Assembly: GCF_041260155.1 (NCBI RefSeq)
Contig: NW_027248370.1
Location: 1-64,000 of the forward strand
Direction of reading: 5' to 3'
DNA: 64,000 nt
From: Ptychodera flava
Taxonomy: Eukaryota > Hemichordata > Enteropneusta > Ptychoderidae
This document shows positions 1-12,676 of this stretch, piece after piece. Numbering within the stretch: the stretch's first letter is position 1; each line of letters begins with the position of its first letter. The notes beneath the pieces were generated by a model. The model had not been told where the DNA came from. It was given only the letters and a program-made list of their open reading frames with translations, and ran no database searches. The translations under genes were made by a program, and so were the position numbers.

Positions 1-2257
1 TATTTTGAACACTGTTAATGCACTTGATTAGATTGAGCTGGTTACTAGTGAATGTGTGTGCAAGAAATTTGATTTTGGAATTTCACCGGAATGTTGATTC
101 ACTAAACATGTACATTCTGGTCTCTGAAGAAAATATGAAAAGGTATTTTGAAATACAACACAAGCTAAATCTGTTTGGCAATTGAAAATGTGCACAATGA
201 GAATATTGGTTGAAAGACAGATGTGAACAACAAATGTGATATTGGACTTTCACCCTAGTGATTTTTTGTAAAGGTTAAAAGTATTCTTTAACAGTTTAAA
301 GTTAAATGAGAACTTATATGTCAATTATTAAGATATCATTTATACAGACTGTGACTCACAGGGCACATGAAAATTTTGGAGGGACAATCTTTTCCTTGCT
401 AACACTTTTTGAAGGGTCATTATTTTCCATTTTATAAGGCACTTTTGCTGATCCCTGGAATTGCCTTTGTTTAAATATGTAGGAGGACTACCTTTTGTTT
501 TCCATTGAAACTGTAATCTGGTTGGTAAATTTTCTGGTGAGACAATCTGGTGCCAACACAGGCCTCTAAAAACACCAATCAATCCCCCCGCCCGTAATTT
601 TTGTCCAGTCCCTGACAGGTATCAACACTCATTAGCATAAAGTGACCCGGAAATTCGATGTTCATTATTCGTTTGAAATTATCAGGAATATCGATGATTT
701 AAAACAAACAAACGTTCGATACTTTGCCAGATACAGATTTTGCTGGACACGTTTATACCAGAAGGAGTAGACGTATCCCAGACACATTGGCTGGTCAAGA
801 ATAAGTGAATAGCTATACTGTACATACATACCTGGTAAATTGTAAGCTTACACGAGAACCGTTCAGCTGATGCAGGACTCTTTGGCGATCACCACACTGG
901 CACTAGATTCAAACGTACCGCATAGTCGTCGAGACGGTCCAGGATTTCAAGTTAGAGTCTTTAGTGGACATTCCTAGACACCGGCGGGACGTGTCAGTAC
1001 TAAATATAGACGACGCAACGCAACGCTGAGTAGGCGACGCGACGCTATCCATAACAATGGCGTCTCCCGAGTATGGCTACGCAAGTGCTCAAATATTCAC
1101 GAAACGAATTTCGCAAAGAATTTGATGATAACTATCACTTTTCACTCAATCTTGAAGAAAATGTTATTTTTTCACTCTCGTTAGATAAAAATATTGCTAA
1201 GTGAACCATACATTCGTTTTCGCCAGCCAAAGCATGGAGGTAGAAAGAAAGAGAGCAGCAGGCTACGAGCTAGCTAGGGGGTCCATTTTCATCAACAGGC
1301 TGCTAGCTGTGCAGTTTACCTCTCAGCATGCACACAATGGGATTTCGATTTACGCATTTTTACCTTCATGAATATTCCGGTGGCGAGATCTTTATCAAGA
1401 TGGTCAAAATATAGCAGCTATTAGGCCTAATTAAAACTTTGGGAAATATGAACACGGTTTGAAATCAGTTTGATATAATAACTACCAACCTGTACATGTA
1501 GGCCTACTGACGGGAAAAGCGAAATTCTAGCACTTTTTTATGAAATCCATCATCGTATATCACGGTCGCAATTTACATGCGGGACTGAGCTCAGAGTTCA
1601 CTATGACTTGACGTTGGATTTAATGGACCACGAAGGTAAATGCAGAAAGTGGAAAAGACATTTTCTTGAGCAATAGTCGCTACAGTCGCGGTATCTTTTC
1701 CCATACACCCGCTTTTCCGGAAAAGTGTTTTTAATATAAAAATGTGTACAATGTAAAACTTCGAAGTTCATCGTCTAAAAGTTGATTTGATATGCAGCAG
1801 TACGGTCTTTTTTTATATCAATGGGTACACTGATATTATAAGTTCTCGAAACTAGTACAAATAATTCCCCTAACTCTGAAATTAATGCGCGTTAGTTCAG
1901 AATTCATCACGATAGATCGATGCATCAAAATTTACGGATTCATGTGACTGAACTATCTTGTGATTTGTTTGCTAATTGACGTTTCGGCGGCGAAAGTCCA
2001 AGGCCCAAAGAAGAAGTATGCAGTCCAATCACATATTTTCGAAGAAATAACCACAGCTTTCCATATAATGTGCGAAATCCGGCCCTGACCAATGCTGCCG
2101 TCCTGTTTCCGAGAATAACTTTCGAGCGGTGAAGCTAACATTGCCACTGAACAGCCTTGACTCGCCTCCGAGTCGATTTTTGATGTGGTTGAAGCACGGT
2201 CCTTTGGTTGAATTAAACCACTGGCGAAGAGTATATTGGCAATATTCAAAAACATAC
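1..2257. other. No gene seen; CpG-rich patch
   Basis: No convincing coding region. Open frames are short and lack splice or family signals. A CpG-rich patch lies at about 880-1,075 and contains an ATG in good Kozak context at 1,057-1,059, followed by only 22 sense codons (starting MASPEYGYAS). It could be the start of a first exon or chance; no clear donor follows. Confidence 0.4.
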
Positions 2258-2532
2258 CGGTGTGAAATGTAATGCAGATCTCCTGGTTATGTGTCAAATA
2301 AGCAATTTTTGTCGCAAGTCATATCTTGTTTTTCAGAAGTCGAACTCACAAGAGGGCAGATCGTCTGTGCAGCCGACAAGAACACAAACTGTCATGATAC
2401 CGCTACCAAATACTATCACAAGATAGGCTGTCGTCTACTGACTCCACACATTTGTCATTTGAATGAACGATGTGTGACGAAAAGGGAAATATCCCATGTG
2501 TAACTGCTGTGGCGATATCGATGACAACCCTA
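2258..2532 (+). repeat. Dispersed repeat, copy 1 (about 280 bp)
   Basis: This stretch is about 90% identical by eye to 5,225-5,503, with single-base indels between them. The left copy keeps a 70-codon open frame (2,291-2,503), but the right copy does not, so I treat it as a repeat and not a gene. No terminal inverted repeat or target duplication was recognised. Confidence 0.75.
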
Positions 2533-2639
2533 ACAAATCGTTATGAGACTGCATGAAGAACGAGCGCATTTTGCGAAAGATTATGATCTTAGTCGTTGTT
2601 ATAAAACGTGCCTGCCTTTGAGAGTCATAATTGCTAAAG

Positions 2640-3160
2640 TCAACTAAAGGGACTGGTCAGTTTATTCGGCGGGGGGGAGTAGATTCATAGGGGTCACCCC
2701 GTTTTTGACTATGATGATAGGGGGGTCACCATGTTTTTTGAAATGTCCAATTGGGGAGGGGGTTCAGTCTGTTTTAGAATTTTGACACGGGCTCATACTT
2801 GCCTACAATGCATCGTGCAAGCGACAAATTTCATCATTCAGTTGCATTCATGGCGCGCCCTTTAGGCGCTTAACTTTAATATTAATAATACTTTTTTCAG
2901 AGCCCCCTTCAAGCTAGCACGAAACTTTAATATATCAGACATATATGTCAGAGATATTTGTATGTTTAAAATGTTGTCGGTGCGCCCTTCGAGCGCATTA
3001 CTTTAAAATATCGAACTTATTTTTCAGCATTCCCTTCAGCCGCATGACTTTCATATATCAGACATATATATCAGTGATATCCAGATGTTAATATTTTTCA
3101 GCGCGCGCTCCGGGCGCTGTACTTTAATATATCAGAAATATATAAAAATATTTTGATGTC
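2640..3160. repeat. Degenerate tandem repeats: G-rich pair, then ~60-bp units
   Basis: At 2,680-2,745 a GGGGTCACC-containing unit occurs twice. From about 2,850 to 3,150 a unit of about 60 bp recurs five times: a GCGC-CCTT-GGCGC core followed by ACTTTAATATATCAGACATA-like sequence. Alternate units are more alike, suggesting a ~120-bp higher-order unit. No coding potential. Confidence 0.6.
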
Positions 3161-3424
3161 TGTAAATTGAACGTCTGTTTGCAAAGTGTACTAATCATAA
3201 TGAAACCTGCAGCGCATATGAAAAGCATAATAAGTTCCTGATACTTTTCTGTTTTCTCAATGAGAATTCAGCATTAGAAAGCAACATGCACTAATATTTT
3301 ACAATCAAGCGTCAAACTTCATGATATCTGATAGGCACATTAGATGCTGTTTTATACTATTAGGAAATTAAATTTAGCCCAGGATTTATTAACGGAACAC
3401 AGTCCCAGGTGTAGACTGGCCCCC

Positions 3425-3605
3425 AGTCGCGCTTTCTCTTCAGTTGAGTTACTTGCTGACCAGGCGGCGTTCACTCCACGATCTGCGCAATAGCCTACCA
3501 TTAACACAACGGTTTGCCGATGTTTAGTCCTTCAATTTATTATTTTTTGATACTTATATGCCCACAGACTTGGAGAAGTCTATCCCTGATACTCTTACAC
3601 TTACA
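3425..3605 (+). repeat. Dispersed repeat shared with 53.85-54.03 kb
   Basis: Two blocks match the region 53,855-54,030: one around TTCACTCCACGATCT (near 3,468) and one around TATATGCCCACAGACTTGGA (near 3,555). The spacing is similar, with diverged sequence between. This suggests an old interspersed repeat of about 180 bp. Class unknown; I saw no tRNA-like boxes. Confidence 0.55.
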
Positions 3606-4800
3606 TACCCCATAGACAAACCTGGCGGTCATACCGTTATATGAGATACAACGTTTGCAACTCTAAATTCTGACCAGAAAATACTTGGTACACTAGGAAG
3701 CACAAGGAAAATTTAAAAAAGGGACACATCTTACCTACAAGAGCAAAATAATTTGACCTTACAGCATTGATGTATCTTTTCACATTCATGCTTACCGATG
3801 GCTGGCTGTACCGATTTACTCATACGGAAACTATGACTATAGTAGGTTCCCTTTGAGCGTATTTCAAATTACTGGTGCCATCAGCTACAGCAAAGTATTT
3901 CAGTATTGTCGATTCTGTGTTCAGCATTTAATTTTACTCATTATTTTAAAACATTCGTTGTTCGATTTTGAAAGGTAGTCGATTCGCCGGATAATTGCTA
4001 TGCACTCGCAAGGGCACAGGCGATTTGATAGTAACTATGCGAAACCCGCACGATGCAAATGACAAGTTGTATCATAGGGTTTTCGTCAAGCCACAGACCC
4101 TCTGCACACAAACGACGATTGAAGCATTCGTGCACCAGAGTGTTCATAACATTATGCCATACACGTAATGTGGGAGGACATCAGGCAACCTCTCCACATT
4201 CCGACATTAACCACGGTACGGTTTTGTGGAGGGACCATGACCACGGTAATTAGGGAAGTCCCTGCCCTGACAATGCTTGTTGCACACTCAAACAAATAAT
4301 TCCCTTTGTCTGTGTTGCACACTTCACCCTGACTGTACTGCATATGCATTGTGACCACAGAGTGCGTACCGGGGGCCTTGGTTCGACCACTTAATATCGA
4401 AAAGGACACTAAATCATCTGGATAAAACGACCGATACATTCACAATTTTCAAATTTGATAATGGCCTTCCCGTCTCAGCAGTCTCCGACTTTTGCCATGG
4501 TAGTCAGCTGAGGTCGAGTAAGACAGCAAACAAAGGCTGTTTTAATCACGGCTATATCACGGTCATCTTTATTTCACGCAAAACTACTCAAGTTACTTTT
4601 TTTACTGTAGACGTTCTTAAAAGTTGTAGAACGCACTAGAAGTGGAGTCTGTGCAGTCGTGAATGTAAGGGTACAGGAGGCCTGGCCTGATAATCCCTTT
4701 CACACCTATTATTTTATCTTTGTCGACGCTGGCCTTTTCAGCTGTGGCATGATCAGGACGGCCAAGACACTCCATGGACGTATCTGTGGTACGTCCAGGG

Positions 4801-4823
4801 ACACACACACACACACACACACA
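4801..4823. repeat. (AC)n microsatellite
   Basis: About eleven AC units in a row. Confidence 0.95.
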
Positions 4824-5108
4824 AACTTCACTCATAATTTTCTATGCATCACAAAAATCTTTCAAATTTATAACATTCCTTTTTTCATCCATAGTGCAGT
4901 AGGGCTGACAGCGATCCTGCAAATGTGATTCGGGTACAACTCAATGACAATGCGTTCAATCAACTTTTAACAAGTTAAGGAAAAGAAAACAAGTTTACAA
5001 GAATTTGATGCAAATTTCAGACTTGAACAAAGTCTATTTTCAGTTAAACTTTCTAGCAACAGTGACTGAAGCAAGAAAACCGCTTTTGTTTATACATTCA
5101 AGGGGTTC

Positions 5109-5606
5109 CTCCTGATTGTTGTTAATGACATATGGCTATTTACACCTTGAGACAATGGAGCAATGAATCAGAGCCCTGCATGACTTGCCATTGCCTGACC
5201 TATCACTATTTTCTTCATGATATACGGTGCAAAATGTAATGCAGGTCCCCTGGTTATGTTTCAAATAAGCAATTTTGGTCGCAGGTCATATCTTTTTTTC
5301 ACAAAGTCGAACTCGCAAGAGGGCAGATCGTCTGTGTAGCCGACACGAACACAAACTGTCATGATACCGGCTACCAAATACTATCACAAGATAGGCTGTC
5401 GTCTACTGACTCCACACATTTGTCATTTGAGTGAATGATGTGTGACGAAAAGGGAAGTATCCTATGTGTAACTGCTGTGGCGATATCAATGGCAACCTTC
5501 CTGATATGTTAATGACATATGGCTATTTACACCTTGAGACAATGGAGCAATGAATCAGAGCCCTGCATGACTTGCCATTGCCTGACCTAGCTATTTTCGT
5601 CATGAC
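5109..5606 (+). repeat. Repeat copy 2 framed by ~105-bp direct repeats
   Basis: The second copy of the 280-bp repeat (5,225-5,503) sits between two near-identical direct repeats of about 105 bp (5,109-5,220 and 5,499-5,606). Both contain GTTAATGACATATGGC and GCCATTGCCTGACCT. The copy at 2,258 lacks these flanks. The arrangement A-E-A suggests either a tandem duplication of A+E with loss of one E or a recombination product. Confidence 0.7.
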
Positions 5607-5934
5607 TGCAGCAACATATACTGTGGTATACAAAATGCAAGCTTTATTTCAGTCGAAAGATAAAAGACAGTTGCAAAATGATAAGATTCAAGGAGGGATA
5701 TGTGTCTACTACAGTGCGGGACTCCAAAGTGCAAACGCTAAGCCCTTCAAGATGGTTTCCAGATGGGTATATAGAGTGAACGTTAGAAATGTGAGCCCAG
5801 GGAAGTGATGATATTGTTTCTCACTATACATCCAGCTATTCTTTAACACATATAGTCCTTTTCAATTTGTAGAGACTGTAAGTTGTCATCCTCAGTGTTG
5901 TTTTACAATCTTTACCTCACACGTAAAATTATGC

Positions 5935-6115
5935 AACTTTATTGGATTGCATAAAGGTACATAATTTTAGTGAGCCATTAAACCCTTTTATACAAGTGCA
6001 TACAGATGCATATAGGCACCACCACTGACACCATGTTTACACACCTTTATGCACTGCATAAAGGTGCGTAAAGGAGCTGACCAACTTTATGCAAATTTAT
6101 GCAATTGCATAAAGA
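5935..6115. repeat. Word island: TTTATGCA / TGCATAAA
   Basis: The words TTTATGCA and TGCATAAA recur in both orientations, often as palindromes such as TTTATGCACTGCATAAA, at irregular spacing over about 180 bp. This is unlike a tandem array with fixed period. See findings for similar islands built on other words. Confidence 0.6.
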
Positions 6116-6674
6116 ATGTTAAATTTGGATTTTCATCCAGTGAGCTAGTAAAGGTCACTTCCACATTTCTGCGATTTTCTTAGTTTTTTCGGCAATGTGA
6201 CGCAAATTCTTGAGAGTATAGCTCGTCGTCACGATGACATATTTGCTTGGTTTTATTACACAGATGGTAATGAACGATTCCGTCCACTATATACCGTCTC
6301 AAATTGTAACGAGCTCGAACAAATCCTGCTATCGATAAACGTAAACTTGCAGCAGGAGAGGGGTCAATTTGATTGGGGAGGGGGTTTCAAGCTGATAAGT
6401 ATAAACGCCAATCCATGTCTTGACTCAAATGATTGATCATGAAAGGCCATAGTCCTCTATCGTTAACGTTGTAGTTCTTGACGTACATTAAGTTTTGGAA
6501 TTTTGTTTTATTTGTATGTGTATAGGATCTTTAGGAAAAAGCGTTTTGACACTGCCAATGTTGATTGCAAAACGAATTTACAAGTGGTAATATTTTTAGG
6601 TGTTTCAACTTTTGCAACGCTTTCACTCAGCATAAAAAAGTGTCTGCAGTAGTCATACTTTCCGTTACACTGGC
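6116..6674. other. No gene seen
   Basis: A 79-codon plus-strand open frame (6,197-6,436) has no recognisable motif, splice context or related sequence in the window. Otherwise featureless. Confidence 0.4.
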
Positions 6675-6960
6675 TAGGCTAGTATCCATCATAAATACTT
6701 TTATGGATTCTCAAAATCTAGCCAGGTCTGTGTTTTTTAGACCCACAATGCATTGTGACACTAGAATCCATTAGTATCCAAAATGGATTTTGGCATGTAT
6801 TCCCCGCAGCCTTAGTTTTGCTGGATACTAGGGGAATCCATTATGTATTCCGGTGCTGGATTCTCAGTACTGGATAATAATGGATACTCTAATGGATTCT
6901 GCTGTATACTGTAAGAATCCATCAAAATGGATATTGCTATAGGTCTGTGGATACGGAACA
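6675..6960. repeat. Word island: TGGATTC / GAATCCA
   Basis: About fourteen copies of TGGATWY or its complement (mostly ATGGATTCT, GAATCCAT and TGGATAC) lie in about 280 bp, in both orientations with irregular spacing. The surrounding sequence is not repeated. No coding signal. Confidence 0.65.
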
Positions 6961-7145
6961 TTTCACATGGTGTAAATCATCTAAAATGACTCAAATATGT
7001 ATTGTAATAAGTGAGTGACTTTGTTCCTTTAAAACTGCACTACTTGTAACTTTGTCTATTTGCTCACTAGTTTTGTTCTGCACATTCATAAATTTTCTTG
7101 TTCAACTTGCCAAAAGTTACAGACAGTGTATAATGAAAGGTAGAG

Positions 7146-7370
7146 TTACTGTGACGTTGTATGATAATTAAGATGCACAAACTTTGATACCTCTGGTGTA
7201 ATATCCTGCCATGTGCCACTGTCTAACTCCTCCCTTGCCATGACAACTACTTGGCCATGCTGTCTCTCTCCTCTGATGTCATGGTATGCACCAATACCAT
7301 GTACAACCACATTTCCATACTTGTCACGCAGGAACTTTCTCCAATCATTGAAATCAGTATCACACAGAAT
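7146..7370 (-). CDS. Terminal exon of the damaged family gene
   Basis: It encodes 74 codons ending in TAA, starting ILCDTDFNDWRKFLRDKYGN and running through GIGAYHDIRGERQHG to HLNYHTTSQ. The acceptor is AATAATAG at 7,371-7,372, and phase 0 matches the preceding exon. No frame damage is seen here. Downstream of the stop I did not find a convincing polyadenylation signal. Confidence 0.6.
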   Translation of the reverse strand: MLCDTDFNDWRKFLRDKYGNVVVHGIGAYHDIRGERQHGQVVVMAREELDSGTWQDITPEVSKFVHLNYHTTSQ

Positions 7371-7937
7371 CTATTATTGAAATAAAATAAACAAACAATC
7401 TATTGTCATTAAAATGAAAGAACTTGATGACCTGATACAAGGTGAGTGATATCATTTTATTACAACTCGCGTATTATTCTGAACTTTTTATTGGCTGAGA
7501 TTGTGCCAAATGGTATAGTGGAAATATTGACATTAAAAGTAATATTGCCTGCTGGGGACTGATTTGAGGAAGTGCGCATCTTTTCTGCATACAATAAATC
7601 ATCATGCATCAGTTGTGTGTGTCAGACGATGCTTCATAATATGTTGAGTTATCGCAAGCTCATTTAGATGCATCTTACAAATTTAAAATAAGGCACACTA
7701 GAACAGCTATGTGAAGACCATTATTTTGGAATTCAATCAGTATTTGACTTTTGATGCTGTTTGACTTTGAGGTATGGGAGCAGAAAGGAAAAGTAGACCA
7801 AAATGGTCAATGTAGTTACTCTGCCATGAATTAAGATTAAGTTGTAATCTGTATATTTGTCAAGTAAGATTCAAATCATTAGTGACAAGGCTTCTTGTGG
7901 TAGATATGCATGTATAGTATAATACAGACAAAGTTAC

Positions 7938-8100
7938 CTTAGCTTCACTATATGGTGAAGATATATCTTGCACATCTCTGACAGTGAACATGTCTTGTTT
8001 CTTCATTGTTGATGATATGCTGGCAAACACCCAATCTGGCATTGATTTAGAATGTCCGGCTTGCAGGAAACCAATCCGAAGATACTGAAGTGTTTCATGT
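7938..8100 (-). CDS. Fourth exon of the damaged family gene
   Basis: 163 nt reading HETLQYLRIGFLQAGHSKSM, then PDWVFASISSTMKKQDMF, and ending SPYSEAK. The acceptor is GCTTTCAG and the donor AAG|GTAACT. Its first base completes a lysine codon begun in exon 3. The AGHSKSMPDW stretch corresponds to a conserved AGHTKFSPD-like motif of the family as I remember it. Confidence 0.65.
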
Positions 8101-8518
8101 CTGAAAGCAAAAATTCCATGGGTTAATTTATTATACTGATGATTAAGCTTAACTATCTTGAAGTAAAGCTTTAACATCAATGTAAACTTTATCAGAAAGA
8201 CATTTCCTAATAATTTGCATTCAAGGTAGATTTCATGTACAAGAAAAGTTTGGTGCAATTTCGCAATTGCAATTTACATATTCAGTCTAATGAACAAAAC
8301 TTCAAAGTTCCAAAAAATATTGGCGTATTTTTTATCATTCAAACATTCTGTATTTTATTATCCTTTACTTTGTGAGTATGATCACAGTCATCTGCATTAT
8401 CTAGATCATTAAATGTGGGTGTTTTCGCTCAAATCTCATCTAACTTTTTTGTCAATCTCTCCTGTAAAATGAGTTTAACCAATCAAGAGTGAATTCAATA
8501 TGTGTACATGTAACTTAC

Positions 8519-8724
8519 TTGAGCATCATTTCTTTGATCCAACACACAAGCCATGTGTTCTTGTTAGTACTTGGAGCATTGTCCATGAATACCATGACTT
8601 TGGTACTCCAGGAAGTGTCTAGGTTGTTGATGTGGTGACTTAAAATTGACAGAGTATGACTGCTGTTCTTTGGTCCAAATCTTTCATCAAAGATGTATGT
8701 GTAGGCCTTGCCAGCCCTTACAAA
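8519..8724 (-). CDS. Third exon of the damaged family gene
   Basis: It reads FVRAGKAYTYIFDERFGPKN, then a helical SHTLSILSHHINNLDTSW and VMVFMDNAPSTNKNTW, ending with a perfect donor (CAA|GTAAGT). The exact left border is uncertain: the acceptor at 8,725-8,726 (TTCAG) keeps the frame open, but another acceptor about 13 bp upstream is possible. FDER-GPKN and DN-STNKN are the most family-like motifs in the whole gene. Confidence 0.6.
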
Positions 8725-8960
8725 CTGAACTGCCTATTAGCCAGTCCACATTTCTGTGTGGAACAGTTTGAATGGTTATTTGAGGAAAAATAGGCAGTCC
8801 ATAGCAGTCCAACCCGCCACATGCCAGTATTGGAAATATGACATGTTAAAATTTGAACATTCATCACTAGCTATGCATGTGAAATCAGACTCAGCCATGT
8901 GAAGTAACCATTCATTACCAGTCCTACTGAATTCATGACAGAAGGTAGTAAAAATTTAGA
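8725..8960. repeat. Word island at one intron end
   Basis: Short words recur here (AGTCCA/TGGACT, ATAGGCAG/CTGCCTAT, ACCATTC, CATGTGAA). Several are shared with the island at 13,100-13,640 at the other end of the same intron. The 14-mer TGTGGACTGGCTAA is present inverted here (near 8,737-8,752) and direct near 13,330. Confidence 0.5.
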
Positions 8961-11499
8961 CATGCATTAATAAACTGCAAGGACTGACTTGTTGTCAATT
9001 CTCAAGTCAATCTCATTCCCTATTGTCTATTTAATTTAAATAATTAGGCGGCACCCATGTGTAGCGTTGTTTTTACTTGGGTTAAGTTTTTCAGGTGAAT
9101 TACTCATGTTTGCACTATAGAAATACTAAATGGGTCACATGCACCGGTTACCAGTTAGATTGTTCTCAGACTTTAATATTTAGTGGATACAGAAGCAGTG
9201 GTTTGCAGTTTTAAAGTGACAGCTGGTATATAGCTGTAAGTTATTTATTTTGTTCATTTTGTGTTGTGTATTAACTTCTCTTACTTTATTATTCACAAAT
9301 TTAAGTTGAATTAGCTCGTTCATATTATCAATACAACCAACATACACTTTGGGTGCATGTTATTATAAAAGTTCACTGTTATTGTTTTCAATAGAAGTTT
9401 AGTCCAGACTAAAATGTGATTACAAACAATATAACAATGCTGACTGTACATAATACAGGTTCTGAACACTGGACATTTGAACATGCTTTAGAAAATAGAA
9501 TAACATAAGCAATACTGGCTAACATGATTTTGAAAAAAGAGAAAAATTGTAGTCAATATCAGAACAAAATTTCTGCCAAAATTATGAAGTTACAGACTAT
9601 CCCTTGAATATGGTTAGAATTGGTTTAATTCATCTCCATTAAAAAAGGAGACCAGGGATTTTCAGTATAAACCAATGAATATGACAAGAGGGAAGTCACT
9701 GCAAACATCTACGAGCAGCCTCTAAATAAAATCAGCACAGATCAATTTAAACATCGTTTATTTTTTATTTTCAAAATGTGAAATAATTAACACATGTTCA
9801 CCGCTAAATATCCAATATGATCGGAACCTGCATTCTATTGAAAGGTACTCACATTTTCAGACGTAATATGGTTGGATCAGTCATTAAATATTTCTCATAC
9901 GGTCCACGTTTTCGCGTACGTCCGTGAGCAACTGGCTATGCAGTCATGTATTGTACGTCATATCATGCCACAACGACGAACACACTTGCGATGGTTCTGC
10001 ATCTGCCATTGTAAAACTTTCGCGACTACAACTTACATAAAACTTAATGGAGACGCAGTACGGGTACTGTTTTATTCCCCAACTGTACAAAAAATCGAGC
10101 CGGATGGACTAACGGTTCTGACGATACACGGTACGATGTCGTGACTTGGAGGGACCATGGTTTCCAAAACGCAAAACGGAGTGGCCGGGACGCAAGAGGG
10201 TACTACCTGAAGGGTCCCGTAAATGAGTATGCTGGAATTTAACAAGGCAGATCAGTATTGCAACGGTGTTCACTTAGTGTGTCTGACTTCCGTATTTTAA
10301 CTGATCTCTTCATATTAAGTCATTTTTTGTTTATTATAAATATCTAAAAGAACAGTTTACGCGTACACGAAATGTCAAAAGTTTTGCGACGATCACGACC
10401 CTTGACCTTTTGACTTATCGGATATCACATTGCATCTCTCAAATGAGACTGCGCAGAGTTTTTTGAAGTAACGGCTAACAGTTCAGAGCTTCAACTGAAT
10501 CTTACGAATTATGGCTGATTTCTCGGTCATTTCTACCCCCACGGCGATACATTTTAGTCAAAACAGGAAGTGAGTTATGTCTAAGGGGTAATGTTTCAGT
10601 AGGCATGAAGGTAAAGTGTATTCCCTCCCCCGCGACAGTGTTGGACCGTGGTTGGATGCAGTGACCAAGACAGCAAGAGCAAGTCGCCGGTTGACGATAA
10701 TTTTCCATTCATCCGGTAAGTATTTGAAATGCTATTTATAAAATACTCTTATAAAGCTCAAGAGGTAGAAATTTTGATTCCGAATACCTTTTACCTCAAG
10801 GAGGTAACACCAACACGTAGCGCCACGAATCGAACACATTTCTATAGTATGTGTGACTTCAGACTATGGACAAAATGGTGGTGCATTGACTTCACTGTGC
10901 ACTTGCTGGCGATCGTGAAGATGTGAGCCTCACCATACTCGAAGTCAATCAGATAATGAGTTGTGCCTGTTTTTATTCACATTGCAAAATTGGCTCAATA
11001 AGCATTTTCAGATGAATTTCTCGCTCGCTTTCAATTTTCCGGGGTATGCAAAAAATTAGGCGAAATGAAATATTAAAAAAAAACTAGATCGTAGGATGAA
11101 CATGGCTTTGTAAACTTATGATTGTTTGTACCACTATGGCACTAAGTCTTACTTGCAATTTTCTACTTCTTTTATACATGGTTACTGTTAAAATGTATTT
11201 TTAATATGATATTGCCAGGTATGAAGCCTTTTATTGAAAGACAAAAATATTCAGAAATTTGATGCGTCTTCATTTTCAAAGGACAGCAGCTGTAATTTTT
11301 AATGAGTTCAATAACTTGTTCAGTCCGGGTCAGCTCCAAAATTGGAGACGCTATACCATAATATTTTCCCCCTCTCATTAGCCAATCAGCGGCCAGCGCG
11401 CCATCAGTAAAAATTGTATTTCCTGGCAACCTCCACATGCGTCCTTCGTTACGTACGCCATACTGTGTCGAACTCCCGTGCCGTATTCTGTCATAATGT

Positions 11500-11795
11500 C
11501 GAACAGTTGTGTGGCCACTCTGTCAAAACACAATTTCAAAATCGCGTACCAGTCTTATTCTGGCTAAGACAACCAAACCCCATATATCGCTGTGATTCCT
11601 AGACTCTGGCTTGAAGTCCTGCGAAATATAAATCGTGTACCTACACAGATCGTTCAGAATACCCCATTTGTATCGGAGATGGCAGCGATACAAATTCTAC
11701 CGTATGGGGAACAGTTGTGTGGCCACTCTGTCAACACATTTTCAAAATCGCGTACCATTTTTAGTCTGCGTTTGACAACTACAAAACAGGTATCG
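11500..11795 (+). repeat. Duplicated ~85-bp segment
   Basis: The segment starting GAACAGTTGTGTGGCCACTC at about 11,502 recurs at about 11,710. Both copies continue through TCAAAATCGCGTACCA, about 208 bp apart. The intervening sequence is not obviously repeated. Confidence 0.65.
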
Positions 11796-12545
11796 TTTTA
11801 AAGCTCTGACATTGCTCTTCTTTCTTGCAAAATGTTATACGCGTACCTACACAAATAACCTTTATAACAGTATTTCTAATAGAGATGACGAACATCCACA
11901 AAATGATTCTCGGTACTTGAGCGAAATCGATAAACTTGGGGTAGAAATGAATCGTCAATATTTTGAATATTTGTTCACTAATCGGACTCCTTGTTGGACA
12001 TGACCTTCTGCAGAACACGTGGATTATGTTGACTGTCGAAATTCGTCGAAATTCACAAGACAGGGGCTTAATAAGCGGCTCAAAACTGCCGATCACACTT
12101 GGTGGGTAATTTGTGACCCAGCGTGACCTGTACTTTATTAATGATGTAATCTGGTCGATGATTGGCTGAATGCCGGAATACATTATCATAATGAGTCTAC
12201 AATTTTGGAGCTGGCCCGGACTGTTGTTTGCTACATGTATTACAGACAGTACGTAACGTACTTTCTTGTATTGATTCAAATTAGGATGTAATGATGTGAC
12301 GAGTCTGTAATGAGTACATAAATTAATCAGACCAGTAGCTGTGGCAACTAGTCAAGTCAATACAACGTACTCAAGCCCATACATTTCTAGATATGTTACA
12401 CTAGATATGTTTAAGTTACCCACATGTAATAAATTCTTCGATGTGTTTACGTAACAAATCACACTCATGTTCTAAAACTATATTGTAAATTTGTTGTCTT
12501 AGTAAATGTTGCTAAGTTCATTCTCTTCTTTCTCTTTCATTTCAG

Positions 12546-12676
12546 TGTGCATGTCAGCCAAGGCCCAAGAGAAATTCGGCAAATATAATCATGACTTACC
12601 TAAAGAAGTCTTCGATGTCAAATTTCAAAACAAAATAGGACATGAAAGACGAGACCTATTGGCCAGAGCTAAATGA
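12546..12676 (+). CDS. Possible terminal exon, unknown gene
   Basis: A strong acceptor (CTCTTTCATTTCAG, ending 12,545) is followed by an open frame of 42 codons reading MSAKAQEKFGKYNHDLPKEV and continuing through FDVKFQNKIGHERRDLLARA to TGA. The exon carries no N-terminus of its own, and no upstream partner exon was found. It lies on the opposite strand inside the large intron of the damaged family gene. Not recognised. It could be a terminal exon of a small host gene, or chance. Confidence 0.3.

Larger units (their letters stand above)
3161..5108. other. No gene seen
   Basis: Open frames here are short and overlap on both strands. The pair at 4,617-4,928 exists only because it runs through a dinucleotide repeat. 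A dispersed repeat lies at 3,425-3,605 and an (AC)n tract at 4,801-4,823, listed separately. Confidence 0.5.

Noticed and set aside
4617-4928. Overlapping frames on both strands
   Set aside because: Kept open by the (AC)n repeat; no splice or motif support.
11779-12279. 166-codon minus-strand frame
   Set aside because: Longest unsupported frame in the intron, but its composition is AT-driven, it has no motif or homologue I recognise, and another frame overlaps it.
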